Assembly (NCBI GenBank): GCA_035440445.1
Contig: DAORMJ010000005.1
Span: 62,001 to 126,000, forward strand
Reading direction: 5' to 3'
Source of the DNA: Ga0077548 sp035440445
Lineage (GTDB): Bacteria > Pseudomonadota > Alphaproteobacteria > Rhizobiales > Xanthobacteraceae
DNA: 64,000 nucleotides
Position numbers and translations under genes: made by a program. Each line of letters starts with the position of its first letter. Position 1 is the first letter of the stretch. Shown here piece by piece: positions 33,318 to 41,928 of the stretch. The notes under the pieces were generated by a model that searched no databases, was not told the DNA's origin, and saw only the letters and a list, made by a program, of their open reading frames with translations.

Positions 33318-33998
33318 TTATTGCGGAAGCCTTCCAGCTTCCTGTTCCATCGTCGTTCCGCCAACGCCGCCCGGCTTGCCCAGTATCGGATAGACCCGAC
33401 CGATCATGCCGATCAGAAACTTGGTGGGCACGTCGAAATAGTAGCCATGATCGACCTCGTACTCCATGAACCGTGCGTTTGTGCCATCGAACTCGTGAAG
33501 CAGCGCGTGATTCGTGCCGTCGAACGGAAGCGGCTCGACGCCAAGCTTTCTGCATAGCGTGGCGTTGAATGTGGGGCTCGCCTTGATCCATTTGCCGTCT
33601 ACCAGACATTCCACGTAACCATGCCATACGAACAGGTTGGTTGACATCGTTTCGAGCAGCCGCGGGGTTGCGAGGTGATTGCGAACATCGGCAAAACCGA
33701 GCCGGGCAGGGATTTCCATCGCTCGGCATGCGGCAGCGAATAGTGATGCTTTCCCGACGCAGTAGCCAACACCCGCCTTCAGCACACTGCTGGCGCGGAA
33801 TGTCTCGCGTGAAGTGAAGTCAAGATAGGGGTTGTAAAGAATATCGTCTCGCACCGCGTTATAGATTGTCCGCAGTTTTCCTTGGATTGTTTGCTCGCCG
33901 TGCGAGATGCGGTGGGCAAAGGCGATAACGGACTCATGGTCGCTGTCCACGTACTCAGCCGGACTTAGATAGACGTCGATCTCGGTGGCGTAGTTCAT
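33318..33998 (-). CDS. Transglutaminase-like cysteine protein
   Basis: A 226-residue papain-fold/transglutaminase-like protein. The core is FRASSVLKAGVGYCVGKASL with probable catalytic Cys80, and the His is likely His126 in FVWHGYVE. The acidic third residue is not obvious: the strand reads WIKASPTFN. No signal peptide is seen, so it appears cytoplasmic. The ATG at 33998 lies 16 bases after the CoA-ligase stop; a longer in-frame start would overlap the ligase. Its place between a CoA ligase and an acyl-CoA dehydrogenase suggests an amide- or thioester-directed step, but that is speculation. Confidence 0.8.
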   Translation of the reverse strand: MNYATEIDVYLSPAEYVDSDHESVIAFAHRISHGEQTIQGKLRTIYNAVRDDILYNPYLDFTSRETFRASSVLKAGVGYCVGKASLFAAACRAMEIPARLGFADVRNHLATPRLLETMSTNLFVWHGYVECLVDGKWIKASPTFNATLCRKLGVEPLPFDGTNHALLHEFDGTNARFMEYEVDHGYYFDVPTKFLIGMIGRVYPILGKPGGVGGTTMEQEAGRLPQ

Positions 33999-34014
33999 GG
34001 CCTTTGCCTTATAG

Positions 34015-35244
34015 TTAGGTTCGCAGGTCTTCGATGATTTTTCCGTCATTTGGCAGGCTCCGGGCGGAGACCAATTCGACCTTGCCCGATAGCTTAGTGA
34101 TTTCCTTGAGAGCGTTTGATGCGGCGTCGAGCAGAGAAGCGTCTTCCGGCGTTTCGGATTCTGCTTTCAGCAGCATTTGATCGAGCTCGTTGCTACGCGT
34201 GACGATAAGACGAAGTTTTAGCAACGCAGGAAAGCGTTCTGCGATCAGTTGAATCTGCTCGGGCCGCACGAACATACCTTTGACTTTCGTCGCCTGGTCT
34301 ACGCGGCCCAACCAGCCGCGAATACGTTGATTGGTATGTCCGGAGCCGGCGTGCCCTGGAACTCTAACGCTGAGATCGCCTAAAGCGATGCGCAGGAGCG
34401 GGTAGTGGGGACTGAGGCTCGTGACGACTACCTCGCCGACCTCTCCGTCAGCGACCAGATGGTTCGATGCCGGTCTGACGATTTCGACGATGACTTCCTC
34501 GCCGATCACCATGCCGTCACGGCTGGCAGTTTCGAATGCTACAATGCCGAATTCCGCCGTTCCGTAGTTTTGATAGGCGGCGATACCGGCGTCCGCGAGG
34601 GTTTTCTGCAACGAAGGGGGGAACGCCGCCCCCGAAACCACGGCCTTCCTGATCGGAAAGCAGCCGCTACGCTTTTCCTCGGCGGCATCGACGAGGATCT
34701 TTAGAAAATCCGGGGTGCCAGCGTAAGCAGCCGGCTGCAACGCATCGATCAGATCAAGCTGTTGCTCTTTGTTTCCCGGTCCAGCGGGAATCACGATGCA
34801 CCCGAGTTCTTCCGCGGATGCATCCATTACAAACCCAGCGGGGGTCAGGTGGTAGCTGAAAGTATTAAGGACTATGTCGCTTTGGCGGAATCCGGCCGCA
34901 TGCATCGCGCGAGCGCCGGACCAAACGCGGCTATCTTTCTGTTGCGGCTCGAATATCGGGCCCGGCGACATAAAGATTCGCTTGAAGTGCCTAAACGAGT
35001 CGCCCGGCAAGCCTCCGAAGGGAGGGCGTTGCTTCTGCAGCGCTGGCATATCCGACTTCCTGGTTATTGGAAGTTTTCCGAGCGCTTCGCGGGTGCCGAT
35101 CTCGCTGGGATCGATATGAGTGAGGGCATCCGCGTATAGTGCCGATCGCTTGGCGGCGGCAACCACAGCCGGCAAGCGTGCCAGTTGGTCATGCTCGCGA
35201 ATTTCCGGGTCGCGTATTTCCAGATCGTCGAAGTGTTCGCTCAT
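34015..35244 (-). CDS. PaaK-like phenylacetate-CoA ligase family protein with atypical P-loop
   Basis: A 409-residue adenylate-forming protein. The A5-type motif YQNYGTAEFG is at 224-233, and RGWLGRVDQATKVKGMFVRP is the hinge and phenylacetate-CoA-ligase-type C-terminal motif. Where canonical ligases have S/T-S-G-T-T-G, this one has SPGPIFEP (93-100), so ATP handling may differ. I recall a PaaK-like subfamily with this SPGP motif. It follows the dienoyl-CoA-reductase-like gene by 14 bases in the leftward operon, consistent with activating an aromatic or cyclic acid. Confidence 0.85.
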   Translation of the reverse strand: MSEHFDDLEIRDPEIREHDQLARLPAVVAAAKRSALYADALTHIDPSEIGTREALGKLPITRKSDMPALQKQRPPFGGLPGDSFRHFKRIFMSPGPIFEPQQKDSRVWSGARAMHAAGFRQSDIVLNTFSYHLTPAGFVMDASAEELGCIVIPAGPGNKEQQLDLIDALQPAAYAGTPDFLKILVDAAEEKRSGCFPIRKAVVSGAAFPPSLQKTLADAGIAAYQNYGTAEFGIVAFETASRDGMVIGEEVIVEIVRPASNHLVADGEVGEVVVTSLSPHYPLLRIALGDLSVRVPGHAGSGHTNQRIRGWLGRVDQATKVKGMFVRPEQIQLIAERFPALLKLRLIVTRSNELDQMLLKAESETPEDASLLDAASNALKEITKLSGKVELVSARSLPNDGKIIEDLRT

Positions 35245-35258
35245 AACAAGCTGTGCAC

Positions 35259-37298
35259 CTATACTGAATACCCAAGTTGCGTGCCGTCTTTAATGGCTCG
35301 CAGCGCGTCGAGTTCACCGGCGAGTTTTGCGCCGCCGATGACGGTATGCGGAACCTCCAGCCGGACGAGCGCTTCGACCAGATCCTTGTTCGATTCCTGC
35401 CCCGCGCAGACGACTATGTTATCGACGGCGAGAACTTTAGGGATGTTGTCGACGGAGTAGTGGAGTCCGTTGTCGTCGATCTTGTGATAGGTCGCGCCCG
35501 ATATCATCCCAACGTTCCAGCGCTTGAGTTGCGTGCGAAGAATCCAGCCTGTCGATATGCCGAGACGACTGCCGGGCTTGGAAGGCGTACGCTGGAGCAT
35601 GGTGATCGTTCGCGCCGGCAGATTTTCGGCGGGCTCTTTTACTCCGCCGGGAATCGTGATGGTCGGATCGACACCCCATTCTTTGTAGAACGCCTCCAAC
35701 GGGCCCAGGTCGCTATCCGTATGATTGAGCAGTTCGGCGACATCGTGCCCGATACCGCCCATCCCGATGATGGCAACGCGTCGTCCGACCGGCTTCCGAT
35801 TCTGCAGCACGTCGATGTAGCTGAGCACGCTCGGATGATCTGCACCTTCGATATCCAGCTTGCGCGGCTTGATGCCGGTAGCGACCACGACGTGGTCGTA
35901 TCCTTGCTTTTTCAACTGCTCCGCGCTGGCGATTTCGTTGAGACGAATTTCGACGCCTGTAAGTTCCATGCGAGTCCGGAAGTGACGGAGCATTTCGTTG
36001 AATTCGGTTTTGTGCGGAATTTTTCTTGCGAGATTAAGCTGGCCGCCGACAGCGGAGTCGCTTTCATACATTGTGACTTTGTGACCGCGGGATGCCGCAG
36101 CGACCGCAAAGGCCATGCCTGCCGGTCCCGACCCGATGACCGCGAGTTTCCGTATAGCTGAGACAGGCTCTCTCTCGTAGTCGAGTTCGTGGCAGGCTTC
36201 AGGATTGACAAGGCATGTGGCGATACGGTCCGAGAAAATGTAATCGAGGCAGGCCTGGTTGCAAGCAATGCAGGTATTGATTTCCTCTGCCCGGCCTGCA
36301 GCCGCCTTGTTCACAAATTCAGGGTCCGCAAGCATAGGCCGGGCCATGGACACCATATCGGCAGAGCCATCGCTGATCAGTTGTTCTGCTACCTCGGGCA
36401 TATTGATGCGGTTTGAAGCGACGATCGGGATCGAGATGTGCTTCTTGAGCCGCGCCGCTGCAAAAGCCCACGCTGCGCGCGGAACCTGATAGGCAATCGT
36501 CGGCACGCGAGCTTCATGCCATCCGACGCCGGTATTGAGAATATCCGCGCCGGCACTTTCCGCCTCTTGCGCGAGCTTGACGATTTCGGCACCGGTAAGG
36601 CCCCCTTCGACGAGATCGGTCGCGGAAATCCGGTACATGACGATGAAATCAGCCGGCAGTCGCTCACGAACGCCGAGAATGATTGCGAGCGGAAACTTGA
36701 TTCGGTTCTCGAAAGAACCGCCCCATTCGTCGGTCCTGTTGTTGGTGCGAGGAGCGGTAAACTGATTGATCAGGTAGCCTTCCGATCCCATCAACTCGAC
36801 GCCGTCGTAGCCCGCTTTTGCCGCGAGCTCGGCGCAACGGATGAAGTCCTCGATGGTCTGGAGAATTTCTTCGCTGCTGAGCTGACGGGGTGCCCTCGGG
36901 TTGATCGGTGAGCGGATGGTCGAAGGCCCGACGATTTTATCGTGTTTTGCGTAACGGCCCGAATGTAGAATCTGGAGCAGAATCTTCGAGTTCTCGCGAT
37001 GAACCGCTTCGACGATCGGACGATGGTACGGAAGTACGTCTTCGGAATTGAAAATATGCGCGCCTTCCTCGAGGCGGCCGTCTTCGTTCGGCGAGTATCC
37101 CGAGGTGATGATTAGCGCCGCACCTCCGCGCGCGCGCGCGCTGTAAAATGCGGCTTCGCGTTCAACCGGCCGGTCGGCGTGCTCAAGCCGCGTGTGCATA
37201 GACCCCATGATTACGCGATTGCGAAGCGTCTGCTTTCCCACGCGAATGGGGGAGAGCATGTGAGGGAAGTATTCGTTCACGCTAGCGGGGTTGCTCAC
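35259..37298 (-). CDS. Old-yellow-enzyme/2,4-dienoyl-CoA reductase-type flavoprotein (FadH/BaiCD-like)
   Basis: A 679-residue three-domain enzyme. Residues 1-~335 form the FMN TIM barrel (RNRVIMGSMHT, GYDGVELMGSEGYLINQF, DEWGGSFENRIKFPL). A 4Fe-4S cluster is bound by Cys343, Cys346, Cys350 and Cys362. The C-terminal part binds FAD (AVIGSGPAGMAFAVAA) and NAD(P)H (AIIGMGGIGHDVAELL). Relatives reduce C=C bonds in dienoyl-CoAs, enoates or bile-acid intermediates. It would feed electrons from NAD(P)H to saturate a ring or chain double bond in this pathway. Start ATG at 37298; second gene of the leftward operon. Confidence 0.93.
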   Translation of the reverse strand: MSNPASVNEYFPHMLSPIRVGKQTLRNRVIMGSMHTRLEHADRPVEREAAFYSARARGGAALIITSGYSPNEDGRLEEGAHIFNSEDVLPYHRPIVEAVHRENSKILLQILHSGRYAKHDKIVGPSTIRSPINPRAPRQLSSEEILQTIEDFIRCAELAAKAGYDGVELMGSEGYLINQFTAPRTNNRTDEWGGSFENRIKFPLAIILGVRERLPADFIVMYRISATDLVEGGLTGAEIVKLAQEAESAGADILNTGVGWHEARVPTIAYQVPRAAWAFAAARLKKHISIPIVASNRINMPEVAEQLISDGSADMVSMARPMLADPEFVNKAAAGRAEEINTCIACNQACLDYIFSDRIATCLVNPEACHELDYEREPVSAIRKLAVIGSGPAGMAFAVAAASRGHKVTMYESDSAVGGQLNLARKIPHKTEFNEMLRHFRTRMELTGVEIRLNEIASAEQLKKQGYDHVVVATGIKPRKLDIEGADHPSVLSYIDVLQNRKPVGRRVAIIGMGGIGHDVAELLNHTDSDLGPLEAFYKEWGVDPTITIPGGVKEPAENLPARTITMLQRTPSKPGSRLGISTGWILRTQLKRWNVGMISGATYHKIDDNGLHYSVDNIPKVLAVDNIVVCAGQESNKDLVEALVRLEVPHTVIGGAKLAGELDALRAIKDGTQLGYSV

Positions 37299-37375
37299 GC
37301 GCGGTATCCTCCTGGCTGTAGGCTAGGCACTGTTGTCCGTGCCGAAAACGGCAATTGAGGTGTTCTTTGCGATGA

Positions 37376-38131
37376 TCAGCCGTGCATCGTCAGGCCGCCT
37401 GAGATGCTGATCGTCTGTCCGGTGATAAAGGCTGCATCGTCGCTTAACAGAAACGCGATCATGCCCGGATAATCAGCGACCTGACCCAGGCGGCCGAGCG
37501 GGATCGCCTTGCCAAGCGCCTCTGCCAGAGCGGGCTTCTGCTCGATAAAGGTGCCGAAAAGCGGGGTATCTGTGGGGCCAGGGCACACGGCGTTTAGCGT
37601 GACATTCGCGCGCGAGAGCTCTCGCGCCATTGTTTTCGTGAAGGAAACGATCCCGCCTTTGCACGCGGAATAGACGGCTTCGCCAGATGAGCCGACGCGT
37701 CCGGCGTCCGACGAGACATTCACCACACGGCCGAAACGGCGCGCTTTGAACCCGGGCACGACCGCGTAGTGTAAGTTCAGGGGCCCGTACAAATTGATGC
37801 GGATGATCTTGTCCCAGATCGCCCTGTCGGAATCGAGGAAGTTCCCCGGCGTATCCCAACCTGCAACATTGGCGAGCAGTTCAGTCGGGCCGAAATCCTT
37901 CTCAAAGCTTTCAACAGCGGTCTTAACCTGCTCGAAATCGCCGATATCGACTTTAAAGGATGCTGCCTGCGCATGCTTCTTGCAGGCTTCGGCGGTTTCT
38001 TTCGCCCCTGTATCGTTGATGTCGAAAATGCCGACAATACTGCCTTCTTCCGCCAGCCGTATTGCGGTTGCGCGGCCGATGCCGCTGCCGCCGCCCGTCA
38101 AGATTACACGGCGTCCTTTGAGCCCTCGCAT
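37376..38131 (-). CDS. BadH-like SDR (2-hydroxycyclohexanecarboxyl-CoA dehydrogenase-type)
   Basis: A 251-residue NAD-dependent SDR. The cofactor loop is GGGSGIG (13-19), catalytic Tyr154/Lys158 lie in YSACK, and the serine is in VVNVSSDAGRVG. Segments such as SDAGRVGSSGEAVYSACKGG and NAVCPGPTDTPLF closely resemble, from memory, BadH of Rhodopseudomonas palustris. BadH oxidises the ring hydroxyl of 2-hydroxycyclohexanecarboxyl-CoA in benzoate and cyclohexanecarboxylate degradation. It is the first gene leftward from the LysR regulator. The precise substrate is inferred. Confidence 0.87.
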   Translation of the reverse strand: MRGLKGRRVILTGGGSGIGRATAIRLAEEGSIVGIFDINDTGAKETAEACKKHAQAASFKVDIGDFEQVKTAVESFEKDFGPTELLANVAGWDTPGNFLDSDRAIWDKIIRINLYGPLNLHYAVVPGFKARRFGRVVNVSSDAGRVGSSGEAVYSACKGGIVSFTKTMARELSRANVTLNAVCPGPTDTPLFGTFIEQKPALAEALGKAIPLGRLGQVADYPGMIAFLLSDDAAFITGQTISISGGLTMHG

Positions 38132-38239
38132 CCCATGTCCTTTTTTTTGCTTGTTATTATTTTTGATATGCCAGTTCGTTTCATTTGAATGGCCGGTGCT
38201 ATTTAGCTATCGCTGCGAATACGATGTCCAATATATAAT

Positions 38240-38260
38240 TCCGATCTAAGATATATCGGA
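38240..38260. promoter_or_regulatory. Palindrome before the LysR gene, candidate operator
   Basis: TCCGAT-CTAAGATAT-ATCGGA is a perfect 6-bp inverted repeat with a 9-base spacer. Its right arm overlaps the GGAGGAGG ribosome-binding site of the LysR gene. It lies in the 139-base region between the divergent SDR and LysR genes, where a LysR protein would normally control both directions. Confidence 0.5.
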
Positions 38261-38270
38261 GGAGGCATAG

Positions 38271-39197
38271 ATGGACTTGCGGCAGGTCAAGACTTTTCTT
38301 CGGGTCGCTGAACTCGGAAGTCTCAGCGCTGCAGCAGCACATCTGCATACGGCGCAACCTGCGATCAGCCGGCAAATCCAGCTGCTCGAGGAGGATCTGG
38401 AAGTCCGCTTATTCTGGCGCCATGGCCGTGGCGTGAAGCTGACTCCGGAAGGAGAACTCTTCAAACAGCGCGCTTCGAGCATTTTGCGTGAAGTAGAGCT
38501 GGCGAAGTTCGAACTGAAGGCTGCGGAAGAAGGGCCGCGAGGGCAAGTTGTTCTCGGCGTGCCGCCGACGATAGGCGACGTGCTTTCAGGCGCGCTCTGC
38601 GAACGAATTACGGAAAAGTACCCGCGTCTGCGAATGCGGATCGTGGCGGCATATAGCGGTCATATCCAGGATTGGATGAACCGTGGGATTCTGGATATTG
38701 CGGTGACTTATGCGTCGCGCGATTTGAAGAAGCTCGCCGTGAAGCCGCTTTTGACGGAACGGCTTTACGCCGTCGCCTCGCCGAAATTGTTCAACCCTTC
38801 GGAAAAGTCACTGCCGTTCAGTAAGTTGCTGCAAATGAAGGTAATTCTACCTAGTGAGCAGCACGGCCTTCGAAAACTTTTGGATGGCGTATCCGAACAG
38901 TTCGGCACGCAGCTTGACCCGGTCGTAGAGAGCGATGGCCTACAGATTCAAATAGACCTCGCGACGCGCGGACTGGGCGCGACAGTACTGCCGCTTGTTT
39001 CCGTCTATGAGCAAGTGAAATCCGGTGTGCTGGTAGCTCTTCCCATAACTGATCCTGAAGTATCGCGACCTGTTGTAATTGCAGTCTCGAATAGTCGAGC
39101 CACTCATAGTGCAACGCAAAAAGTACGCGAGATGATTGTGGCAACAGCGAAAGAATTGGTGCAAGGCGGGCGCTGGGATGCCAGGCTCGAAGCGTAG
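38271..39197 (+). CDS. LysR-family transcriptional regulator
   Basis: A 308-residue regulator. The N-terminal winged helix opens MDLRQVKTFLRVAELGSLSA, continues AAAHLHTAQPAISRQIQLLE and includes LFWRHGRGVKLTPEGELF. The effector domain begins QVVLGVPPTIGDVLSG. It sits exactly between the leftward genes (SDR to CitE-like lyase) and the rightward genes (crotonases to nitroreductase), so it is the best candidate for pathway regulator. A GGAGGAGG site 7 bases before the ATG supports the start. The inducer would be the substrate or a CoA intermediate (inference). Confidence 0.93.
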   Translation: MDLRQVKTFLRVAELGSLSAAAAHLHTAQPAISRQIQLLEEDLEVRLFWRHGRGVKLTPEGELFKQRASSILREVELAKFELKAAEEGPRGQVVLGVPPTIGDVLSGALCERITEKYPRLRMRIVAAYSGHIQDWMNRGILDIAVTYASRDLKKLAVKPLLTERLYAVASPKLFNPSEKSLPFSKLLQMKVILPSEQHGLRKLLDGVSEQFGTQLDPVVESDGLQIQIDLATRGLGATVLPLVSVYEQVKSGVLVALPITDPEVSRPVVIAVSNSRATHSATQKVREMIVATAKELVQGGRWDARLEA

Positions 39198-39295
39198 TCG
39201 AGTGTCAGCTATACAAAACTGCGATTGCTGAAATCACTCTGAACATTCTTCTCGTGCGTCGTCCTTGCCAGTTTAATCCAGGTGAGGAGAACAAC

Positions 39296-40135
39296 ATGAA
39301 GAATAATGGCCACGCCAAAAAATCGGCTTTCGTAAGCTACGAACACTATCAAAGACTCCTCATCGATCGGCCAAGCCCGAACGTGCTTCGCCTGAAGATG
39401 AACAATCCTGGCCGCTTGAATGCGGCGGATCAGATCATGCACGGCGAGCTTGCGGAGATTTGGCGCGATATTGATCGCGATCCCACAGTCTCGGCGGTAA
39501 TTCTCACCGGGGCGGGCGATGCGTTTTCTGCAGGTGGTGAGTTCGACATGGTCGAATCGATCATCTCCGATTTTGAAACGCGCGCACAGAACTGGAAGGA
39601 AGCGCGCGATATCGTCTACAATATCATCAACTGCTCGAAGCCTGTAGTAAGTGCGATCCGCGGTCCTGCCGTCGGCGCTGGGCTGGTCTGTGGACTTCTT
39701 GCAGACGTCTCTATTGCATCGAAAAAAGCTGTCATCGTCGATGGTCATACGCGCTTGGGCGTCGCCGCGGGCGATCATTCCGTGATTATCTGGCCTTTGC
39801 TTTGCGGGATGGCCAAGGCCAAATACTATCTTCTCACGTGCGATCGTTTGTCGGGGGAGGAGGCCGAGCGTATCGGGCTGATTTCTCTTGCTGTCGAAGA
39901 CGACGAACTCGATGCCAAGGCCGAAGAAGTCGCCAACAAGCTCGCCAACGGCGCGCCGACTGCCATCCGTTGGACCAAATACGCGCTGAACAACTGGTTG
40001 CGTCAGGCCGGTCCTTCATTCGATGCGTCCTTGGCGCTCGAATTTCTTGGCTTTACCGGGCCGGAAGTGGTGGAAGGCCTTGCCTCCCATCGCGAGAAGC
40101 GCAAACCCGTTTTCCCCGCGACCTCAAGCCTCTGA
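39296..40135 (+). CDS. Enoyl-CoA hydratase/isomerase family protein lacking both canonical catalytic glutamates
   Basis: A 279-residue crotonase-fold protein. The oxyanion-hole segments are DAFSAGGEFDMVE and AIRGPAVGAGLVCGLLADV. In classical hydratases the second segment carries Glu144, but here that position reads Val (GLVCG). The Glu164 position, in the IVDGHTRLGVAAGD segment, appears to be His. A simple hydration role is therefore doubtful; isomerase, hydrolase or ring-opening chemistry is possible. GGTGAGGAG precedes the ATG at 39296. First gene of the rightward catabolic run. Confidence 0.88.
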   Translation: MKNNGHAKKSAFVSYEHYQRLLIDRPSPNVLRLKMNNPGRLNAADQIMHGELAEIWRDIDRDPTVSAVILTGAGDAFSAGGEFDMVESIISDFETRAQNWKEARDIVYNIINCSKPVVSAIRGPAVGAGLVCGLLADVSIASKKAVIVDGHTRLGVAAGDHSVIIWPLLCGMAKAKYYLLTCDRLSGEEAERIGLISLAVEDDELDAKAEEVANKLANGAPTAIRWTKYALNNWLRQAGPSFDASLALEFLGFTGPEVVEGLASHREKRKPVFPATSSL

Positions 40136-40184
40136 GTAGCGGCGATGAAGTATTTTCCGGTAGAGACAGATTTCGTGGCTGGTC

Positions 40185-40985
40185 ATGACTGATCAAGCGA
40201 CTGGCGTGAATCATGTCATCGACGGTGAGGTTGGGATTATCGAAATCTCCCGCCCGGTTGTCTTCAACGCGCTTTCGAGTGCGGTGCTGTCCGGTCTTCG
40301 CGATTCACTCAAGTTGGTGGAACAGAACAGCGACGTGAAAGCCGTCTTAATCAGGACGACAGGAAAAAACTTCTGTACCGGCGCCGATCTTAATGAAGTA
40401 AACGACGGGCTTAAATCGCGTGACGTGCTCGAACGTTTTCTGCGCAACGGTCACGACGCCCTGCGCACGCTTGAGCGTTCCGCGCTTCCCGTGGTGATTG
40501 CCGTTCAGGGGCTCGCCCTTGCCGGCGGTCTAGAGTTGATGCTCGCGGGCGACATTGTTTTCGCCGGCCGTTCAGCTCGCTTCGGCGATCAGCATGGGCA
40601 GTTCGGATTGATCCCTGGTTGGGGTGGCAGCCAGCGGTTGCCCCGCATCATCGGAAGCCGCCGCGCACTAGATTTGTTTTTGGGCGTGCGTTGGGTTGAT
40701 GCGGAAACTGCCCTCGCGTGGGGTCTCGTGAACTACGTCGTCGAAGACGATCAACTGATCGACGCAGCGCTTAGCTATTGCCGAAAGATTTGCGAACGCA
40801 GCCCCACCGGGTTGTCGGAGATGAAGCGGCTCGGTCGTCTCTATGGAGACCGGATACTGGACGACGATCTAGAAGCGGAAATTCAGGCAGCACTACGCTA
40901 TCTGCCGGGGCCTGATGTGGTCGCAGGGATCGAAGCGTTCCGCGCAAAGAGTCGACCGAAATTCGCGGCAAGGAAAGTCTCTTGA
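40185..40985 (+). CDS. Enoyl-CoA hydratase/isomerase family protein
   Basis: A 266-residue crotonase. GKNFCTGADLNEV forms the first oxyanion segment, and ALAGGLELMLAGD keeps the first catalytic glutamate (GLEL). The second position, in FGDQHGQFGLIPGWGGSQRL, appears to be His instead of Glu. The C-terminal SPTGLSEMKRLGRLYGD and FRAKSRPKF are family-typical. It follows the first crotonase by ~50 bases. Single-glutamate crotonases are often isomerases or lyases, so the product name is kept general. Confidence 0.9.
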   Translation: MTDQATGVNHVIDGEVGIIEISRPVVFNALSSAVLSGLRDSLKLVEQNSDVKAVLIRTTGKNFCTGADLNEVNDGLKSRDVLERFLRNGHDALRTLERSALPVVIAVQGLALAGGLELMLAGDIVFAGRSARFGDQHGQFGLIPGWGGSQRLPRIIGSRRALDLFLGVRWVDAETALAWGLVNYVVEDDQLIDAALSYCRKICERSPTGLSEMKRLGRLYGDRILDDDLEAEIQAALRYLPGPDVVAGIEAFRAKSRPKFAARKVS

Positions 40986-41073
40986 TCTGATCCAGGGACC
41001 GAGAAACGCGTTTCTGAAAAAGCAAAGAAGTCGGCCCAAAGCAGGCGGCTCAGCGAAGAGGGAAGAGAAACCA

Positions 41074-41928
41074 ATGCCTGGTGAGGGCGTAACCCAACCC
41101 AACGATACCTTCATTGCTGCTTGGCCCGGTCAGCCAAGAGACAAGGCGCAGCATCGCGAAAGGAATATTCTTGTTTGCGAGAATGTGTCGTTGCGCTTTG
41201 GCGGTCTCGTCGCATTGAACAGCGTCAGTTTCAAAGTTCGCGCCGGAGAGTTCTTTTCCGTAATAGGTCCAAACGGCGCCGGCAAGACTTCATTGATGAA
41301 CTGCATTTCAGGAAGATATCAGCCGACAGCGGGCAATCTGACCTTCGAGGAAATGCCGCTTCTGCGAAAGAGAGCCAGCGATCGCGCGAAGCTCGGTATC
41401 GCGCGGACATTCCAGAACCTGGCGCTCTTTTCTCATATGAGCGTTCTCGACAATATTCTTGTTGGTTGCCACCACCTCATGAGTTCGAACCTTTTTTCGG
41501 AGGGGCTTTACTGGCTGTCCAACACGCAGCGCCAGGAAGCAAAATTCCGGCGCGAGGTCGAGGATCTGATCGAATTTCTTGAGATCGAGAAGATAAGGCA
41601 CGCGCCGGCCGGATCGCTCTCTTATGGTTTACGTAAGCGCGTTGAACTTGCTCGTGCACTTGCGATCAAGCCCAAACTTCTTCTGCTTGACGAGCCTATG
41701 GCTGGAATGAATCTCGAAGAGAAGGAGGATATGGCGCGCTACATCGTCGAGCTGAATCGCGAGCGTGGCATCACCGTTGTGATGATCGAGCACGACATGA
41801 ATGTCGTCATGGATATCTCGGACCGGGTCGCTGTTCTCAATTACGGAGAAGTCATCGCGGAAGGGCTTCCGAGCGAAGTGTTGCAAAATCCTATGGTCAA
41901 ACGGGCTTATCTCGGCGATGAAAACTGA
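41074..41928 (+). CDS. Branched-chain-type ABC transporter ATP-binding protein (LivG-like)
   Basis: A 284-residue ATPase. The Walker A is GPNGAGKT (65-72), the signature LSYGLRKRVELARAL, the Walker B LLLLDEPMAGMN and the H-loop MIEHDMNVVMDIS. The C-terminus VKRAYLGDEN is the standard LivG ending. Residues 1-30 before NILVCENVSLRF are a short non-conserved extension. GGAAGAGAAA lies before the ATG at 41074. It overlaps the next gene (CoA ligase) by 11 bases. Confidence 0.93.
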   Translation: MPGEGVTQPNDTFIAAWPGQPRDKAQHRERNILVCENVSLRFGGLVALNSVSFKVRAGEFFSVIGPNGAGKTSLMNCISGRYQPTAGNLTFEEMPLLRKRASDRAKLGIARTFQNLALFSHMSVLDNILVGCHHLMSSNLFSEGLYWLSNTQRQEAKFRREVEDLIEFLEIEKIRHAPAGSLSYGLRKRVELARALAIKPKLLLLDEPMAGMNLEEKEDMARYIVELNRERGITVVMIEHDMNVVMDISDRVAVLNYGEVIAEGLPSEVLQNPMVKRAYLGDEN

